Positions 24,150 through 33,605 of a DNA stretch of 54,316 nucleotides are shown here, one piece after another. The DNA comes from Sulfurimonas sp. (lineage in GTDB: Bacteria; Campylobacterota; Campylobacteria; Campylobacterales; Sulfurimonadaceae): the NCBI GenBank assembly GCA_027064515.1, contig JAMOPL010000054.1, positions 1-54,316 of the forward strand, written 5' to 3'. Made by a program: the position numbers and the translations under genes. Positions within the stretch are counted from its first letter, which is position 1. Each line of letters begins with the position of its first letter. Under the pieces are notes generated by a model. It worked only from the letters and a program-made list of their open reading frames with translations. It was not told the origin of the DNA and did not search any database.

Positions 24150-25862
24150 ATGAGTATTCCTATTTATACTTACGATGCAATTATCGTTGGTGCTGGTTTA
24201 GCAGGTTGTGCAGCAGCTAGAGAGTTGCAAAATGCAGGTAAAAAAGTTGCTGTAATTACAAAATTACACCCTCTTAGAAGTCATTCTGGTGCAGCACAAG
24301 GTGGTGTTAATGCAGCATTTAGTGATGAAGATAGTGTTGAACTTCACGAATTTGACACAGTAAAGGGATCAGACTATTTAGCTGATCAAGATGCTGTTGA
24401 ATTTATGTGTCAAAAAGCTCCTGAAACAATTAGATGGGCTGAGAGAATGGGAGCAGCATTTAGCCGTACTCCAGATGGAAAAATTGCTCAAAGACCTTTT
24501 GGTGGTCAATCTTCTCCTCGTGCATGTTATGCAAAAGATAGAACAGGATTAACTCTTCTTCAAACTATTTATGAACAAGCACATAGAGTTGGTGTTAAGT
24601 TTTGGGATGAGTGGTATGTTGCAGATCTTATTTATAAAGATGGAAAAGTTTCAGGTGTTGTAGCTTTTAATATCCGTGATATGAAAACTGTTATTTTTAA
24701 TGCAAAGTCTGTAATGTTCGCAACTGGTGGATATGCAAGAAGTTATAAAATCAACTCTAATGCTCATGCTAATACTGGTGATGGTCTTTCTATCGTTGCT
24801 CGTCATGGTCTTCCTCTTGAAGATATGGAATTTGTACAATTTCATCCATCTGGACTATCTGGAAATGGTGTTTTAATCTCTGAAGCTGCTCGTGGAGAAG
24901 GTGGTCGCCTTTTCAACTCTGAGGGTGAAAGATTTATGGATAAATATGCTCCTAATGCTATGGAACTTGCATCTCGTGATGTTGTTTCTCGTGCTATTTT
25001 AAATGAAATAAGAGAGGGTCGTGGTGTTGGTCCTAGAAAAGATGCCGTATACATTGATGTAACTCATCTTGGTAAAGATTTAATTATGGAAAAACTTCCT
25101 GAACTTCGTGATTTAGCTATCACATTTTTAGGTCTAGATATGGTTAAAGAGCCTATCCTTATCTCTGCAACTGCTCACTACTCTATGGGTGGTATCCCAG
25201 TTGATATTGCAGGTCATGCTCGTAAAAACAATGACGAATTTATCGAAGGTTTTTATGCTGCTGGTGAGTGTTCATGTGTTTCTGTTCATGGAGCTAACCG
25301 TCTTGGTGCTAATTCTGTTTTAGAAGCTTTACTTTTTGGTCGTTTTGTTGGTAAAACAATGGTTTCTGATATTGAAAGTATAGAGCTTCGCCCTGCTACA
25401 CAAGAAGATGCACAAACTGCATTAGATGAAATTGACTTTATTTTAGGTAACAATGGTGAAGAGAGTATCCCTAAATTAAGAGAAGAACTTCAACAATGTA
25501 TGTCAGATAATGCTGGTGCATTTAGAACAGAAGATACTTTAAAAATTGCTGTTGATAAAATTAAAGAACTTCGTGAAAGATTTAAAAATATTCGTATTAA
25601 AGATAAATCTAAATTATTCAATACAGAGTTACAAGAAGCAATTGAATTTGGTCATATGATTGATTATTCTGCATTTATTGTTGAAAGTGCTGTTGCTAGA
25701 AAAGAGAGTCGTGGTGCTCATTATAGAGAAGATTTTCAAACTCGTGATGACGAAAACTTCTTAAAACACACTATGGCATATATGGATAAAAATGGTGATA
25801 TTGAGCTTGATTACATGGATGTTGTTCTTGGCAAACATGAGTTAAGAGCTAGAACTTACTAA
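24150..25862 (+). CDS. sdhA: Succinate dehydrogenase / fumarate reductase flavoprotein subunit (SdhABE type)
   Basis: 570 residues. The N-terminal Rossmann motif [14 protein letters not shown] binds FAD, and [11 protein letters not shown] contains the His expected to carry it covalently. Substrate-binding and catalytic regions are [16 protein letters not shown] and [12 protein letters not shown]. The subunit interconverts succinate and fumarate. With sdhB and the CCG-domain sdhE downstream (9 and 10 bp gaps), it forms the non-classical SdhABE complex, related to the methylmenaquinol:fumarate reductase of Wolinella and Campylobacter. No twin-arginine signal is present, unlike the periplasmic MfrA enzymes, so a cytoplasmic-side enzyme is inferred. 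The physiological direction is not decided by sequence. Confidence 0.93.
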   Translation: MSIPIYTYDAIIVGAGLAGCAAARELQNAGKKVAVITKLHPLRSHSGAAQGGVNAAFSDEDSVELHEFDTVKGSDYLADQDAVEFMCQKAPETIRWAERMGAAFSRTPDGKIAQRPFGGQSSPRACYAKDRTGLTLLQTIYEQAHRVGVKFWDEWYVADLIYKDGKVSGVVAFNIRDMKTVIFNAKSVMFATGGYARSYKINSNAHANTGDGLSIVARHGLPLEDMEFVQFHPSGLSGNGVLISEAARGEGGRLFNSEGERFMDKYAPNAMELASRDVVSRAILNEIREGRGVGPRKDAVYIDVTHLGKDLIMEKLPELRDLAITFLGLDMVKEPILISATAHYSMGGIPVDIAGHARKNNDEFIEGFYAAGECSCVSVHGANRLGANSVLEALLFGRFVGKTMVSDIESIELRPATQEDAQTALDEIDFILGNNGEESIPKLREELQQCMSDNAGAFRTEDTLKIAVDKIKELRERFKNIRIKDKSKLFNTELQEAIEFGHMIDYSAFIVESAVARKESRGAHYREDFQTRDDENFLKHTMAYMDKNGDIELDYMDVVLGKHELRARTY

Positions 25863-25871
25863 GGGGAATTT

Positions 25872-26852
25872 ATGAGTACAAATACTATTACTACACAAAA
25901 TATAAACTTCAAAGTATTTCGTTTTAATGCTAATGAAGATTATCTTCCATATTATGAGAAGCATGAGATGGAAGTAACTTCTGAAGAGGTTGTTTTAGAT
26001 ATATTAGATAGAATTAAATGGGAAAAAGATGGTAGTTTTTCTTACCGTCGTAGTTGTCGTCATGGTATCTGTGGGGCATGTGCGATTAAAGTAAATGGTC
26101 GTTCAACTCTTGCATGTAAAGAGAGTATGAATGATATGGTTGAACTTTTTGGTAAAGAACTTACTATTGAACCTCTTAGTATTAAAAGAGCTGTAAAAGA
26201 TATGATTATTGATAAGGGTGATTTTTGGGATAAACATGAATCAATACACCCTTATCTTATATCTGATGTTGAAGAACATCCAGAACATGAACATTTAGTT
26301 ACACCAGAAGAAGCTGATGAGTTAAATGAAGCAGATTTATGTATACAATGTGGTGCTTGTCATTATGCTTGTCCAGTTGTTGAAATAAATGATGATTTCT
26401 TTGGGCCAGCTGCATTTGCTAAAGCATACCGTTTTGAAGCTGATGTTCGTGATGATGCTCATGTTTCTAGATTAAATCACCTACATGAAGAGAAGCAAGG
26501 TCTTTGGGATTGTGTTAAATGTATGGAGTGTGCAGAGGTTTGTCCTAAAGATGTTAATCCTATTGATAAGATTACTAAACTTCACCAGATGCTATTTAAA
26601 GAGGGAGTTGCAACTTCTAATGTAGCTACTCGTCATGCTGTTGGATTCAAACACTCTATCGCTAAAAACGGTGTACTTGATGAGGGTGGCTTAGTTCTTT
26701 ATTCTGAATTAGCAGGAATCGTTAAACATATACCAGTAGCACTTAAGATGTTCAGAAAAGGTAAAATAGTACCACCTTGGGGAATTGTTAAGTCAGAAAA
26801 CCTAGATGAGATTCAAAAACTTGTTAAATCATCATCAACTGCAAAGTTCTAG
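25872..26852 (+). CDS. sdhB: Succinate dehydrogenase iron-sulfur subunit (SdhABE type)
   Basis: 326 residues, longer than classical SdhB (about 240). The N-terminal [2Fe-2S] domain has CRHGICGACAIKVNG and a further Cys in STLAC. The C-terminal part has two cysteine groups, CIQCGACHYACP and CVKCMECAEVCP. The extra cysteine in the second group compared with [3Fe-4S]-type SdhB fits the SdhE-type complexes that carry two [4Fe-4S] clusters. It passes electrons from the flavoprotein to SdhE. GGGGAA Shine-Dalgarno. Confidence 0.93.
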   Translation: MSTNTITTQNINFKVFRFNANEDYLPYYEKHEMEVTSEEVVLDILDRIKWEKDGSFSYRRSCRHGICGACAIKVNGRSTLACKESMNDMVELFGKELTIEPLSIKRAVKDMIIDKGDFWDKHESIHPYLISDVEEHPEHEHLVTPEEADELNEADLCIQCGACHYACPVVEINDDFFGPAAFAKAYRFEADVRDDAHVSRLNHLHEEKQGLWDCVKCMECAEVCPKDVNPIDKITKLHQMLFKEGVATSNVATRHAVGFKHSIAKNGVLDEGGLVLYSELAGIVKHIPVALKMFRKGKIVPPWGIVKSENLDEIQKLVKSSSTAKF

Positions 26853-26862
26853 GAGTAAATAG

Positions 26863-27744
26863 ATGGAAAAATTAAAATACGCACTTTTTACAGGATGTAC
26901 TGCTAAGCAAAGTACTCCTGAGCAAATGAAGTCTACTATGGCTGTTGCAGATAAATTAGGAATTGAACTTATAGAGTTAACAGAAGCATCATGTTGTGGA
27001 GCTTCTCACCTACAAGATTATGATGATTTTTTATCTTTAGTTTTAAATGCTAGAAATATAGCATATGCTGAAAAGCATGGTTTAACAATGGTTACTATTT
27101 GTAATACTTGTCAACTTAATACTGCTATGACTAAACATCGTTTAGATGAAAATGAAGATTTAAAAAATAAAGTTAATGAGAAACTAAAAGAGGTTGGTTT
27201 AGAGTACAAAGGTACTTCTAATGTAACTCACTTCTTATATGCAATTATTGATGATTTTGGTCTTGATAAACTTAAAGAGATGGTTGTTACACCACTTAGC
27301 CAATTTAATATTGCTCCTTTTTATGGTTGTCATAATATTCGTCCTTCAGAATTACAAAATAAAACTCATAAAACTAAAGAGAGTGCTTATAGACCAACTT
27401 CACTTGATGATTTAATCATTGCTTGTGGTGGTATAACTGTTGATTACAAAGAAAAAACTAAATGTTGTGGTTTCCACGCTGAATTACAAGCACCAAAAAC
27501 TGCTGCGATTCTTACTGGTAATGCTATTGCTGGAGCAACAGATTCTAATGCTGATTGGATGGTAACACCTTGCCCTTTATGTCATCTGAAATTAGACACT
27601 CAAACTCATCATGCTAGTGAATCTATCGGTCGTGAAGTTGAACTTCCAGTTCTTCATATGCAACAAATGGTAGGACTTGCTCTTGGTTGTTCTGCTGAAG
27701 AGTTAGGCTTACAACATCACCTAGTAAATGTTGACTTCGTATAA
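26863..27744 (+). CDS. sdhE: SdhE-type CCG-domain (heterodisulfide-reductase-like) subunit
   Basis: 293 residues. Two cysteine-rich CCG segments, ASCCGASH near residue 43 and KCCGFHAE near residue 205, match the CCG domain of HdrB and of SdhE/MfrE. These subunits replace the classical heme-b membrane anchor. In these complexes the subunit contacts the membrane and quinone without true transmembrane helices, and none are seen here. It closes the sdhABE operon, with AGGAG as Shine-Dalgarno. A long hairpin follows. Confidence 0.92.
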   Translation: MEKLKYALFTGCTAKQSTPEQMKSTMAVADKLGIELIELTEASCCGASHLQDYDDFLSLVLNARNIAYAEKHGLTMVTICNTCQLNTAMTKHRLDENEDLKNKVNEKLKEVGLEYKGTSNVTHFLYAIIDDFGLDKLKEMVVTPLSQFNIAPFYGCHNIRPSELQNKTHKTKESAYRPTSLDDLIIACGGITVDYKEKTKCCGFHAELQAPKTAAILTGNAIAGATDSNADWMVTPCPLCHLKLDTQTHHASESIGREVELPVLHMQQMVGLALGCSAEELGLQHHLVNVDFV

Positions 27745-27765
27745 TTAATAAAATAAATACCCCTT

Positions 27766-27799
27766 TATAGATTTTCAAGATAAAACTTGAAAATCTATA
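27766..27799. terminator. Hairpin downstream of sdhABE
   Basis: A perfect 14-bp stem (TATAGATTTTCAAG and its complement) with a 6-base loop lies 21 bases after the sdhE stop and just before xth. There is no U-tract after it on the plus strand, so it may protect the sdh mRNA end rather than terminate intrinsically. Confidence 0.6.
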
Positions 27800-27822
27800 C
27801 TCATCTATCAAATGGAATCTTA

Positions 27823-28599
27823 ATGTCGAACTCAATAGAAATAATATCTTGGAATGTAAATGGAATTAGAGCAATAGCAAACAAAGAAGCTCTTAAGTGG
27901 GTTGATGAAAGAGAACCTGATATTTTATGTTTACAAGAGATAAAAGCATTACAAGAGCAGATTCCAGAATCTTTGTATGATAAAAAATATGAAGAAACCA
28001 TAATAAATTCTGCAACAAAAAAAGGTTATAGTGGTACTTTAACATGGAGTACTTTACAAAGTGATTACAACTCTATATGTGAAGATATTGATACTCTAGT
28101 AGAGGGTCGTATTGTTGAAACACATTATGATGATATAGTTTTATTTAATGTTTATTTTCCTAATGGTCAAAAAAATGAGGAAAGGTTAGCATATAAAATG
28201 AAATTTTATGATGATTTTTTAAAATACTGTGAAAAACTAAAAGAGAATGGAAAATCAATTATTATCTGTGGTGATGTAAACACTGCACATAAAGAGATTG
28301 ATCTTAAAAATCCAAAGGCTAACTCAAAAAAATCTGGTTTCTTACCTGCTGAAAGAGCATGGATTGATAAACTATTAGAATATGGTTACATAGATACTTT
28401 TAGATATGTTAATGGGGATGAAATAGATAGATATAGTTGGTGGTCATATCGTTCAGGAGCAAGGGAAAAAAATGTTGGCTGGAGAATAGATTATTTTTTT
28501 ATAAGTGAAGATTTATGTGAAAATCTTGAAGATGCTTTTATACTTGATGATATTACTGGCTCCGATCACTGCCCTGTTGGGATTAGAATCTCAATCTAA
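27823..28599 (+). CDS. xth: Exodeoxyribonuclease III / AP endonuclease
   Basis: 258 residues. The start is placed at the ATG at 27823, preceded by GGA, because an upstream in-frame ATG at 27787 lies inside the hairpin and would add residues foreign to the family. Signature motifs: ISWNVNGIRA, LQEIKA with the metal Glu, GDVNTAHKEIDL, WRIDYFF and GSDHCPVG with the catalytic His. It repairs abasic DNA sites. Same strand as sdhE but separated by the hairpin. Confidence 0.94.
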   Translation: MSNSIEIISWNVNGIRAIANKEALKWVDEREPDILCLQEIKALQEQIPESLYDKKYEETIINSATKKGYSGTLTWSTLQSDYNSICEDIDTLVEGRIVETHYDDIVLFNVYFPNGQKNEERLAYKMKFYDDFLKYCEKLKENGKSIIICGDVNTAHKEIDLKNPKANSKKSGFLPAERAWIDKLLEYGYIDTFRYVNGDEIDRYSWWSYRSGAREKNVGWRIDYFFISEDLCENLEDAFILDDITGSDHCPVGIRISI

Positions 28600-28658
28600 T
28601 TAACTATTATTTACAATAATAAAGATAAAATCTTAATTACAAAAACTAAGGACTTTTT

Positions 28659-29210
28659 TTGCTTAATTTACCAAACTTACTAGCATCGCTTCGTATACTA
28701 ATTGCTCCATTTATGTTTTGGATAATTTTAAATCCTGAAATTTTTACAGATAATGGATACCATATCAGTTGGAACTATTACTTTGCTTCACTTCTATTTG
28801 TTTTAGCAAGTGCTACTGATTTTTTTGATGGTTATATAGCTCGTCAATGGAATCAGATGACAATGCTTGGAGCTATTTTAGATCCTCTAGCTGATAAAAT
28901 GCTTACAATTGCAGCTTTTTTAGGTTTAATGATGATAGGTGAAGCTTCAGCTTGGGCAATTTATATAATTGTTGTTAGAGAACTATTTATCACTGGTCTT
29001 CGTACAGTTGCTGTTAGTGAGGGGCTAGAGGTTAAAGCTTCTTGGGCAGGTAAGGTTAAAACTGTTGCACAAATGATTGCAATAGGTTTCCTTCTAATGC
29101 ATTGGAATTTTGGAAATGAACTTTTATGGATTGCTACTGCGTTAACAGTATATTCTGGTTTAGAATATCTATATGGATTTAAAAATGCTTTATTAAAAGG
29201 AAAAAAATAA
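28659..29210 (+). CDS. pgsA: CDP-diacylglycerol-glycerol-3-phosphate 3-phosphatidyltransferase
   Basis: 183 residues starting at TTG, preceded by AAGGA. The CDP-alcohol phosphotransferase signature D-G-x2-A-R-x8-G-x3-D-x3-D is seen as FFDGYIARQ followed by GAILDPLADK. There are several transmembrane helices. It makes phosphatidylglycerol phosphate, the first step to phosphatidylglycerol and cardiolipin. The gene overlaps rseP by one base in a TAATG, so the two are translationally coupled. Confidence 0.95.
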   Translation: MLNLPNLLASLRILIAPFMFWIILNPEIFTDNGYHISWNYYFASLLFVLASATDFFDGYIARQWNQMTMLGAILDPLADKMLTIAAFLGLMMIGEASAWAIYIIVVRELFITGLRTVAVSEGLEVKASWAGKVKTVAQMIAIGFLLMHWNFGNELLWIATALTVYSGLEYLYGFKNALLKGKK

Positions 29211-30262
29211 TGTCTTGGTTAGTATCTCTTTTAGTTCTTTCGGCACTAATATTTTTTCATGAATTAGGTCACTATTTAATGGCTCGTGCTGTTGGTGTTT
29301 ATGTAGAAGTTTTTAGTATAGGATTTGGTAAGAAACTATTTTCATTTCATAAATGGGAAACACAGTGGAGTATATCAGCTATCCCTCTTGGTGGATATAT
29401 TAAGATGAAAGGGCAAGATGATAGTGATCCTACAAAAATAAGCCTAGATGATGATAGTTACAATGTAAAAACACCAACTCAAAAAATTATGATTCTTTTA
29501 GCTGGTCCATTCGCTAATTTTGTTCTTGCTTTTGTTTTATATTTTATAATTGCACTTGGACAACCAAATATTCTATCTCCTGTAATTGGTAATGTTATAA
29601 AAGATTCTCCTGCATTTGTTGCTGGTCTAGAATCTAACGATACAATTCGTTCTATTAATGGAGTAGAGATAAAAACATGGGAAGAGATGGCGAAACACAT
29701 CTCAACAGCAGATGGCTCACTAAATTTAGAGATTCTAAGGGGTGGATTTATAGAACATAAAATTCTTACACCGAAACTTAGTGAAACAAAAAATATGTAC
29801 GGCGAAACTATACAAAAAAAGATGATAGGAATCAGCAGTGCTGGAGTTACCCATAAATTAGATTTAGGTATAGTTGAGAGTATCTCTTATGCCACTAAAC
29901 AAACTATCTTTGCATCAACAATGATATTTACAGGCTTACAAAAACTTATAGTGGGAGATGTTCCAGCAAATGAGTTAGGTGGGGTTATAAGTATAGTTAA
30001 ATTAACTTCTGATGCAACTGATGCGGGTTGGATGAGTGTCCTATTTTTTGCAGCACTTATCTCTGTAAACTTAGGAGTTCTTAACCTACTCCCAATTCCA
30101 GCACTTGATGGTGGACATATTATGTTTAATCTCTATGAATTGATAACAAAAAATGTACCGAGTGAAGCAGTAATTGTCAAACTAACTATCGCTGGTTGGG
30201 CTATTCTTTTTTCGCTTATGGGATTAGGACTATATAATGATATTAATAGGTTAATAGGATAA
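29210..30262 (+). CDS. rseP: Site-2 intramembrane zinc protease RseP
   Basis: 350 residues. HELGH at 17-21 in the first transmembrane helix binds zinc and LNLLPIPALDGGH in a late helix supplies the third ligand. A PDZ domain (about 110-200, with SPAFVAGLESNDTI) lies between. Members cleave membrane-bound anti-sigma factors or signal peptides. The target is unknown here and no sigma-E system is nearby. Translationally coupled to pgsA. Confidence 0.94.
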   Translation: MSWLVSLLVLSALIFFHELGHYLMARAVGVYVEVFSIGFGKKLFSFHKWETQWSISAIPLGGYIKMKGQDDSDPTKISLDDDSYNVKTPTQKIMILLAGPFANFVLAFVLYFIIALGQPNILSPVIGNVIKDSPAFVAGLESNDTIRSINGVEIKTWEEMAKHISTADGSLNLEILRGGFIEHKILTPKLSETKNMYGETIQKKMIGISSAGVTHKLDLGIVESISYATKQTIFASTMIFTGLQKLIVGDVPANELGGVISIVKLTSDATDAGWMSVLFFAALISVNLGVLNLLPIPALDGGHIMFNLYELITKNVPSEAVIVKLTIAGWAILFSLMGLGLYNDINRLIG

Positions 30263-30421
30263 AATTTTGGAATTTACTAACAAAGCTACTTATTGATAGT
30301 GCTTTGGATATTAACCATACTTTAGAGCATTTAGATAGAGCAATTTTTGATGAGAATAGTGTATAGTTTTAAATATTATTTTGATAAAATCATACAATTA
30401 TAATTAATAAACGGAATAAAA

Positions 30422-31096
30422 ATGACTGAAATAGAATACAAAATATATATAGATGATGTAATAAGAAGAGTAGAGAGTGCAAGACTAAGAGTAAGCGATC
30501 ACCACATAGTTAAAATAGTTGCAATTAGTAAATATTCTAAGAGTGATGAGATAGAAAAACTCTATAACATTGGTCAAAGAGCTTATGGTGAGAATAAGGT
30601 TCAAGACTTAAAAGTTAAAGCAATTGAACTTGACGAATTACCAATAGAGTGGCATTTCGTAGGAAATCTACAAAAAAATAAAATCAATAATCTGCTAGAT
30701 ATAAACCCTGCTCTATTTCACGCTCTAGATTCTATGGAGTTAGCGATAGAGTTACAAAAAAAACTAGAGGCAAAAGATATGACATTTAATGCCCTACTAC
30801 AAATCAACTCAGCAAAAGAAGATTCAAAACATGGGGTTATGCCTGAAATTGCAAAAGATATTTACGAGCAAATCCAAAAAAAGTGTCCAAATATAAATCT
30901 GAAAGGTGTAATGAGTATAGGTGCTAATAGTGATGATAAAGAGATAATTAGAAATAGTTTTATCACAACTCACAACATCTATAAAGAGATAGAATCTGCT
31001 ACCATCTGTTCTATGGGTATGAGTGGAGATTTTGAGATGGCGATTGAGTGTGGCTCAAATATGGTTCGTCTTGGCTCTGTGATGTTTAACAAGTAA
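30422..31096 (+). CDS. yggS: PLP homeostasis protein, YggS/PROSC family
   Basis: 224 residues, alanine-racemase-like single barrel. The PLP-binding Lys lies in VAISKYSK near residue 36, followed by YGENKVQD, EWHFVGNLQKNK and a C-terminal SMGMSGDFEMAIECGSNMVRLGS. These are all family signatures. It binds PLP and keeps free PLP and amino-acid pools in balance. A CGGAA Shine-Dalgarno precedes the ATG. It is convergent with the DTW gene. Confidence 0.95.
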   Translation: MTEIEYKIYIDDVIRRVESARLRVSDHHIVKIVAISKYSKSDEIEKLYNIGQRAYGENKVQDLKVKAIELDELPIEWHFVGNLQKNKINNLLDINPALFHALDSMELAIELQKKLEAKDMTFNALLQINSAKEDSKHGVMPEIAKDIYEQIQKKCPNINLKGVMSIGANSDDKEIIRNSFITTHNIYKEIESATICSMGMSGDFEMAIECGSNMVRLGSVMFNK

Positions 31097-31104
31097 TTAT
31101 AACT

Positions 31105-31761
31105 CTAAGATTCTCTTTTTTTGAATCTTACTGAGTTATTATCTTGATTCTCTACATAAGATAACTGATACTCAATCATCTTCTCAAAAGGGTTTAAAAA
31201 ATTATCAAATCCTTTTTGAGATATATTTTCCACATCCCATCTGTTTAGCAATTCCAAAACTCTTAATGTCGATTCTATCGTAGATAAGCAATACTCAGCA
31301 GGTTGCTCTTTTATTTTAAACTGAGATAGCTTTGTATTGTCAAAACTTATATAGTTTAATCTATTTAGATTTTTACTCTCTTTTAACATTTTTTTAGAAC
31401 AAGCCCATGTAGAATCTATTAAAAATATCGCCATATCTTTATCAGAATCTTCTAACCTTGGTAATTCATTACTAATATTTATAGCATCCTCTGATGGATA
31501 AAGCACAAAGCTATTATAGGTATCTATTATCTCATTTATCTCTTTATGATTTGTAAAATCTATACCTATAAAAAGTTTAGAATTATTTAAAGATAGATGA
31601 GTTAAATGCCCCGAACCATTTTTAATTTTTTTGAACTCTTTTGGGTGCATTAAGATTATAAACTTCGTTTTCGTATCTATCTCATTTATATAAGAACACA
31701 TACAAGAACTTTTTGGTCGATAACATCTGTAACATCGGTCTCTGTCTTTATAAGTAGTGAT
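31105..31761 (-). CDS. tapT: DTW-domain tRNA-uridine aminocarboxypropyltransferase, start not ATG
   Basis: The DTW motif is present as LIDSTWACSKKM, and the LMHPKEFKKIKNGSGHL segment is characteristic of enzymes making acp3U in tRNA. The first in-frame ATG (31701) would cut off the zinc-binding CxxCxRPxxxCxC motif, which is encoded just upstream in the same frame as RCYRCYRPKSSCMC. Between this motif and the upstream in-frame TGA (31777-31779) there is no ATG, GTG or TTG. An ATC at 31761 with AAGGA seven bases upstream is the best candidate; ATT at 31767 is an alternative. A sequence error is also possible. The 3' end overlaps a hairpin shared with yggS. Confidence 0.75.
   Translation of the reverse strand: MTTYKDRDRCYRCYRPKSSCMCSYINEIDTKTKFIILMHPKEFKKIKNGSGHLTHLSLNNSKLFIGIDFTNHKEINEIIDTYNSFVLYPSEDAINISNELPRLEDSDKDMAIFLIDSTWACSKKMLKESKNLNRLNYISFDNTKLSQFKIKEQPAEYCLSTIESTLRVLELLNRWDVENISQKGFDNFLNPFEKMIEYQLSYVENQDNNSVRFKKRES
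31106..31130. terminator. Hairpin between convergent yggS and tapT
   Basis: TAAGATTC and GAATCTTA form an 8-bp stem around a 9-base loop that is T-rich on the plus strand. It lies at the end of tapT and 10 bases after the yggS stop, so it could end transcription from both sides. No clean U-tract follows. Confidence 0.4.
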
Positions 31762-31821
31762 TTGAATATCCTTTAATCAAATAATTTGCTATTATATCAA
31801 ATAAATTAAACAGGAGTGTTT

Positions 31822-33069
31822 TTGGATAATAAATATGATCTTATTGTTGTTGGTGCTGGGGCTAGTGGAATCATATCGGCAATTATCTCGGCAAGAGATG
31901 GCAAAAAAGTTTTAATCCTAGAAAAGTTATCTCAAATAGCTTCTAAACTAAAAGCTACTGGTGGTGGAAGATGTAATCTAACAAACACACTATCCAATAG
32001 TGACTTTATGAATTCATTTGGTAAAAATGGTCGTTTTATGCAAGATGCTCTTAAAGAGTTTGATTATAAAAATTTACAACTTTTTTTTAAAGAGATTGGG
32101 GTAGAGACTCATGCTCCTGATGGTTTTAGAATCTTCCCCACTTCCCACTCATCAGTAACAATTATCAAAGCACTTCAAAATGAGATGGATAGACTAAATA
32201 TAGAGATTCTACTCTCACAAAAAGTGATAAAGATTCTACAAGAGGAAAATAGTGTAACTGGAGTACAAACTCAAAACACTATATATAAAACATCAAATAT
32301 CATTTTAGCCTCTGGTGGTTTAGGATACCCTACTCTTGGTGCTGAGGGTGATGGATATTTAATCTCAAAAGAGTTAGGTCATAGTGTAAGTGAGCTACAC
32401 CCAGCGATGATGCCACTAAATACAAAAGAGAGTTGGGTTAATGAATGTAGAGCCGATACTATCTCAAAAGTTGAGCTAAAAGTAGATATAAAAAAACATA
32501 AAAAACTTCATGCTAATGGTGATCTGATTTTTACAAAAAAAGGGATTCGTGGTCCTGTTGTTTTGGATTTTGCAAGAGAGATAACACCCTTACTCTCAAA
32601 ATACGATGAAGTACCTCTTCTCTTAAACCTTACAAAAGGGATGAATGAGGATGAGATTTTAAAACACTTTAAAAATGAGATAAATAAGAATCAAAATATA
32701 AATATAATCCAATTAGTTAAAACTATATTAGTAGAATCTTTGTCTATTCAGATATGTAAGTTAGCTGATGTAGATAAAGATTCTAAACTAAATAAGATAG
32801 ATGGTTCATCTCGTGCAAAACTGATAAATTTACTTGCTTGGACACCATTAACAATAATAGGACATGATGGTTTTAAAATGGCAATGATAACTAGAGGTGG
32901 AATCAATCTAAAAGAGATAGATCCAAAAACTATGCAAAGTAAAATTATAAAAGGCTTATACTTTTGTGGAGAGATTATGAATCTTGATGGACCATGTGGA
33001 GGGTATAATCTCCAATGGTCTTTTTCTAGTGGCTATTTAGCTGGGCTTCTTAATAAAAATAACGGATAG
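31822..33069 (+). CDS. BaiN/HI0933-family FAD-dependent oxidoreductase
   Basis: 415 residues from TTG at 31822. The start is chosen because AGGAG at 31812-31816 sits five bases upstream, while the GTG at 31816 overlaps that Shine-Dalgarno. DLIVVGAGASGIISA binds FAD, TGGGRCNLTN and GGLGYPTLGAEGDG are family signatures, and the C-terminal FCGEIMNLDGPCGGYNLQWS is the second FAD contact. The substrate of this widespread family is not established in most bacteria. It overlaps the convergent ThiE-like gene by 20 bp. Confidence 0.88.
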   Translation: MDNKYDLIVVGAGASGIISAIISARDGKKVLILEKLSQIASKLKATGGGRCNLTNTLSNSDFMNSFGKNGRFMQDALKEFDYKNLQLFFKEIGVETHAPDGFRIFPTSHSSVTIIKALQNEMDRLNIEILLSQKVIKILQEENSVTGVQTQNTIYKTSNIILASGGLGYPTLGAEGDGYLISKELGHSVSELHPAMMPLNTKESWVNECRADTISKVELKVDIKKHKKLHANGDLIFTKKGIRGPVVLDFAREITPLLSKYDEVPLLLNLTKGMNEDEILKHFKNEINKNQNINIIQLVKTILVESLSIQICKLADVDKDSKLNKIDGSSRAKLINLLAWTPLTIIGHDGFKMAMITRGGINLKEIDPKTMQSKIIKGLYFCGEIMNLDGPCGGYNLQWSFSSGYLAGLLNKNNG

Positions 33070-33601
33070 AAGCAAATCCATAAACTGAACTCTTTTCAAT
33101 CTGTTTGACTTGAGAAGATTCCACTATCCCACCAAGAGCAAAAACTTTTATATCAGTTTTTTTTAAAAGCTCTTTTAAATCTTCTAGCCCTTTTGGTTCA
33201 CCCTTGTTTGGTGAGGTAAATATTGGGCTATATGTTACGGCATCAGCACCAAGTTTTTGTGCTTTTAAAACCTCATCATGAGTATGTGTACTTATGATAA
33301 CTTCAAGTCCTAACTCTTTTGCATACTCTACTCTTTCAAACTGACTAGATGTCAAATGAACCCCTTTAGCACCAAGTTTTTTTGCTAAATCTACATCTCT
33401 ATGTATAAAACTTTTAACATTCTCAAACTGATTACAAACCTCTACAAAGTGGGAAGCTTGTATCTTATAGTTTGGATTTGATTTATCACGATAAAGTGCA
33501 TAAGTGGGAGAGTGTTCAGCAAATTGCTCATGTAATATACGGCGAAAAATTGCAGGGGTATCTGTGTAGAACTCTCTTGAAGTTATAAGATACTTTTGCA
33601 T
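33050..33601 (-). CDS. ThiE/TenI-like TIM-barrel protein (paralog 1)
   Basis: 183 residues. The thiamine phosphate synthase fold is recognisable by GAKGVHLTSSQ, ISTHTHDEVLKAQKLGADAVTYSPIF, followed by a GEPKGL turn and FALGGI. Catalytic residues for the HMP-PP/THZ-P coupling are only partly kept: the barrel is shorter than ThiE (about 210 residues) at the N-terminus. It may be ThiE or a TenI-like protein. A second paralog is at 51386-51943. It starts 4 bp after the upstream hypothetical gene. Confidence 0.75.
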   Translation of the reverse strand: MQKYLITSREFYTDTPAIFRRILHEQFAEHSPTYALYRDKSNPNYKIQASHFVEVCNQFENVKSFIHRDVDLAKKLGAKGVHLTSSQFERVEYAKELGLEVIISTHTHDEVLKAQKLGADAVTYSPIFTSPNKGEPKGLEDLKELLKKTDIKVFALGGIVESSQVKQIEKSSVYGFASIRYFY

Positions 33602-33605
33602 TTTT

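Noticed and set aside
27787-27822. Longer N-terminus for exonuclease III starting at 27787
   Set aside because: This ATG lies in the hairpin stem after sdhE, and ExoIII proteins begin close to the ISWNVNG motif; the ATG at 27823 has a better Shine-Dalgarno distance.
31816-31821. GTG start for the BaiN-family gene
   Set aside because: The GTG overlaps the AGGAG ribosome site; TTG at 31822 has the right spacing.
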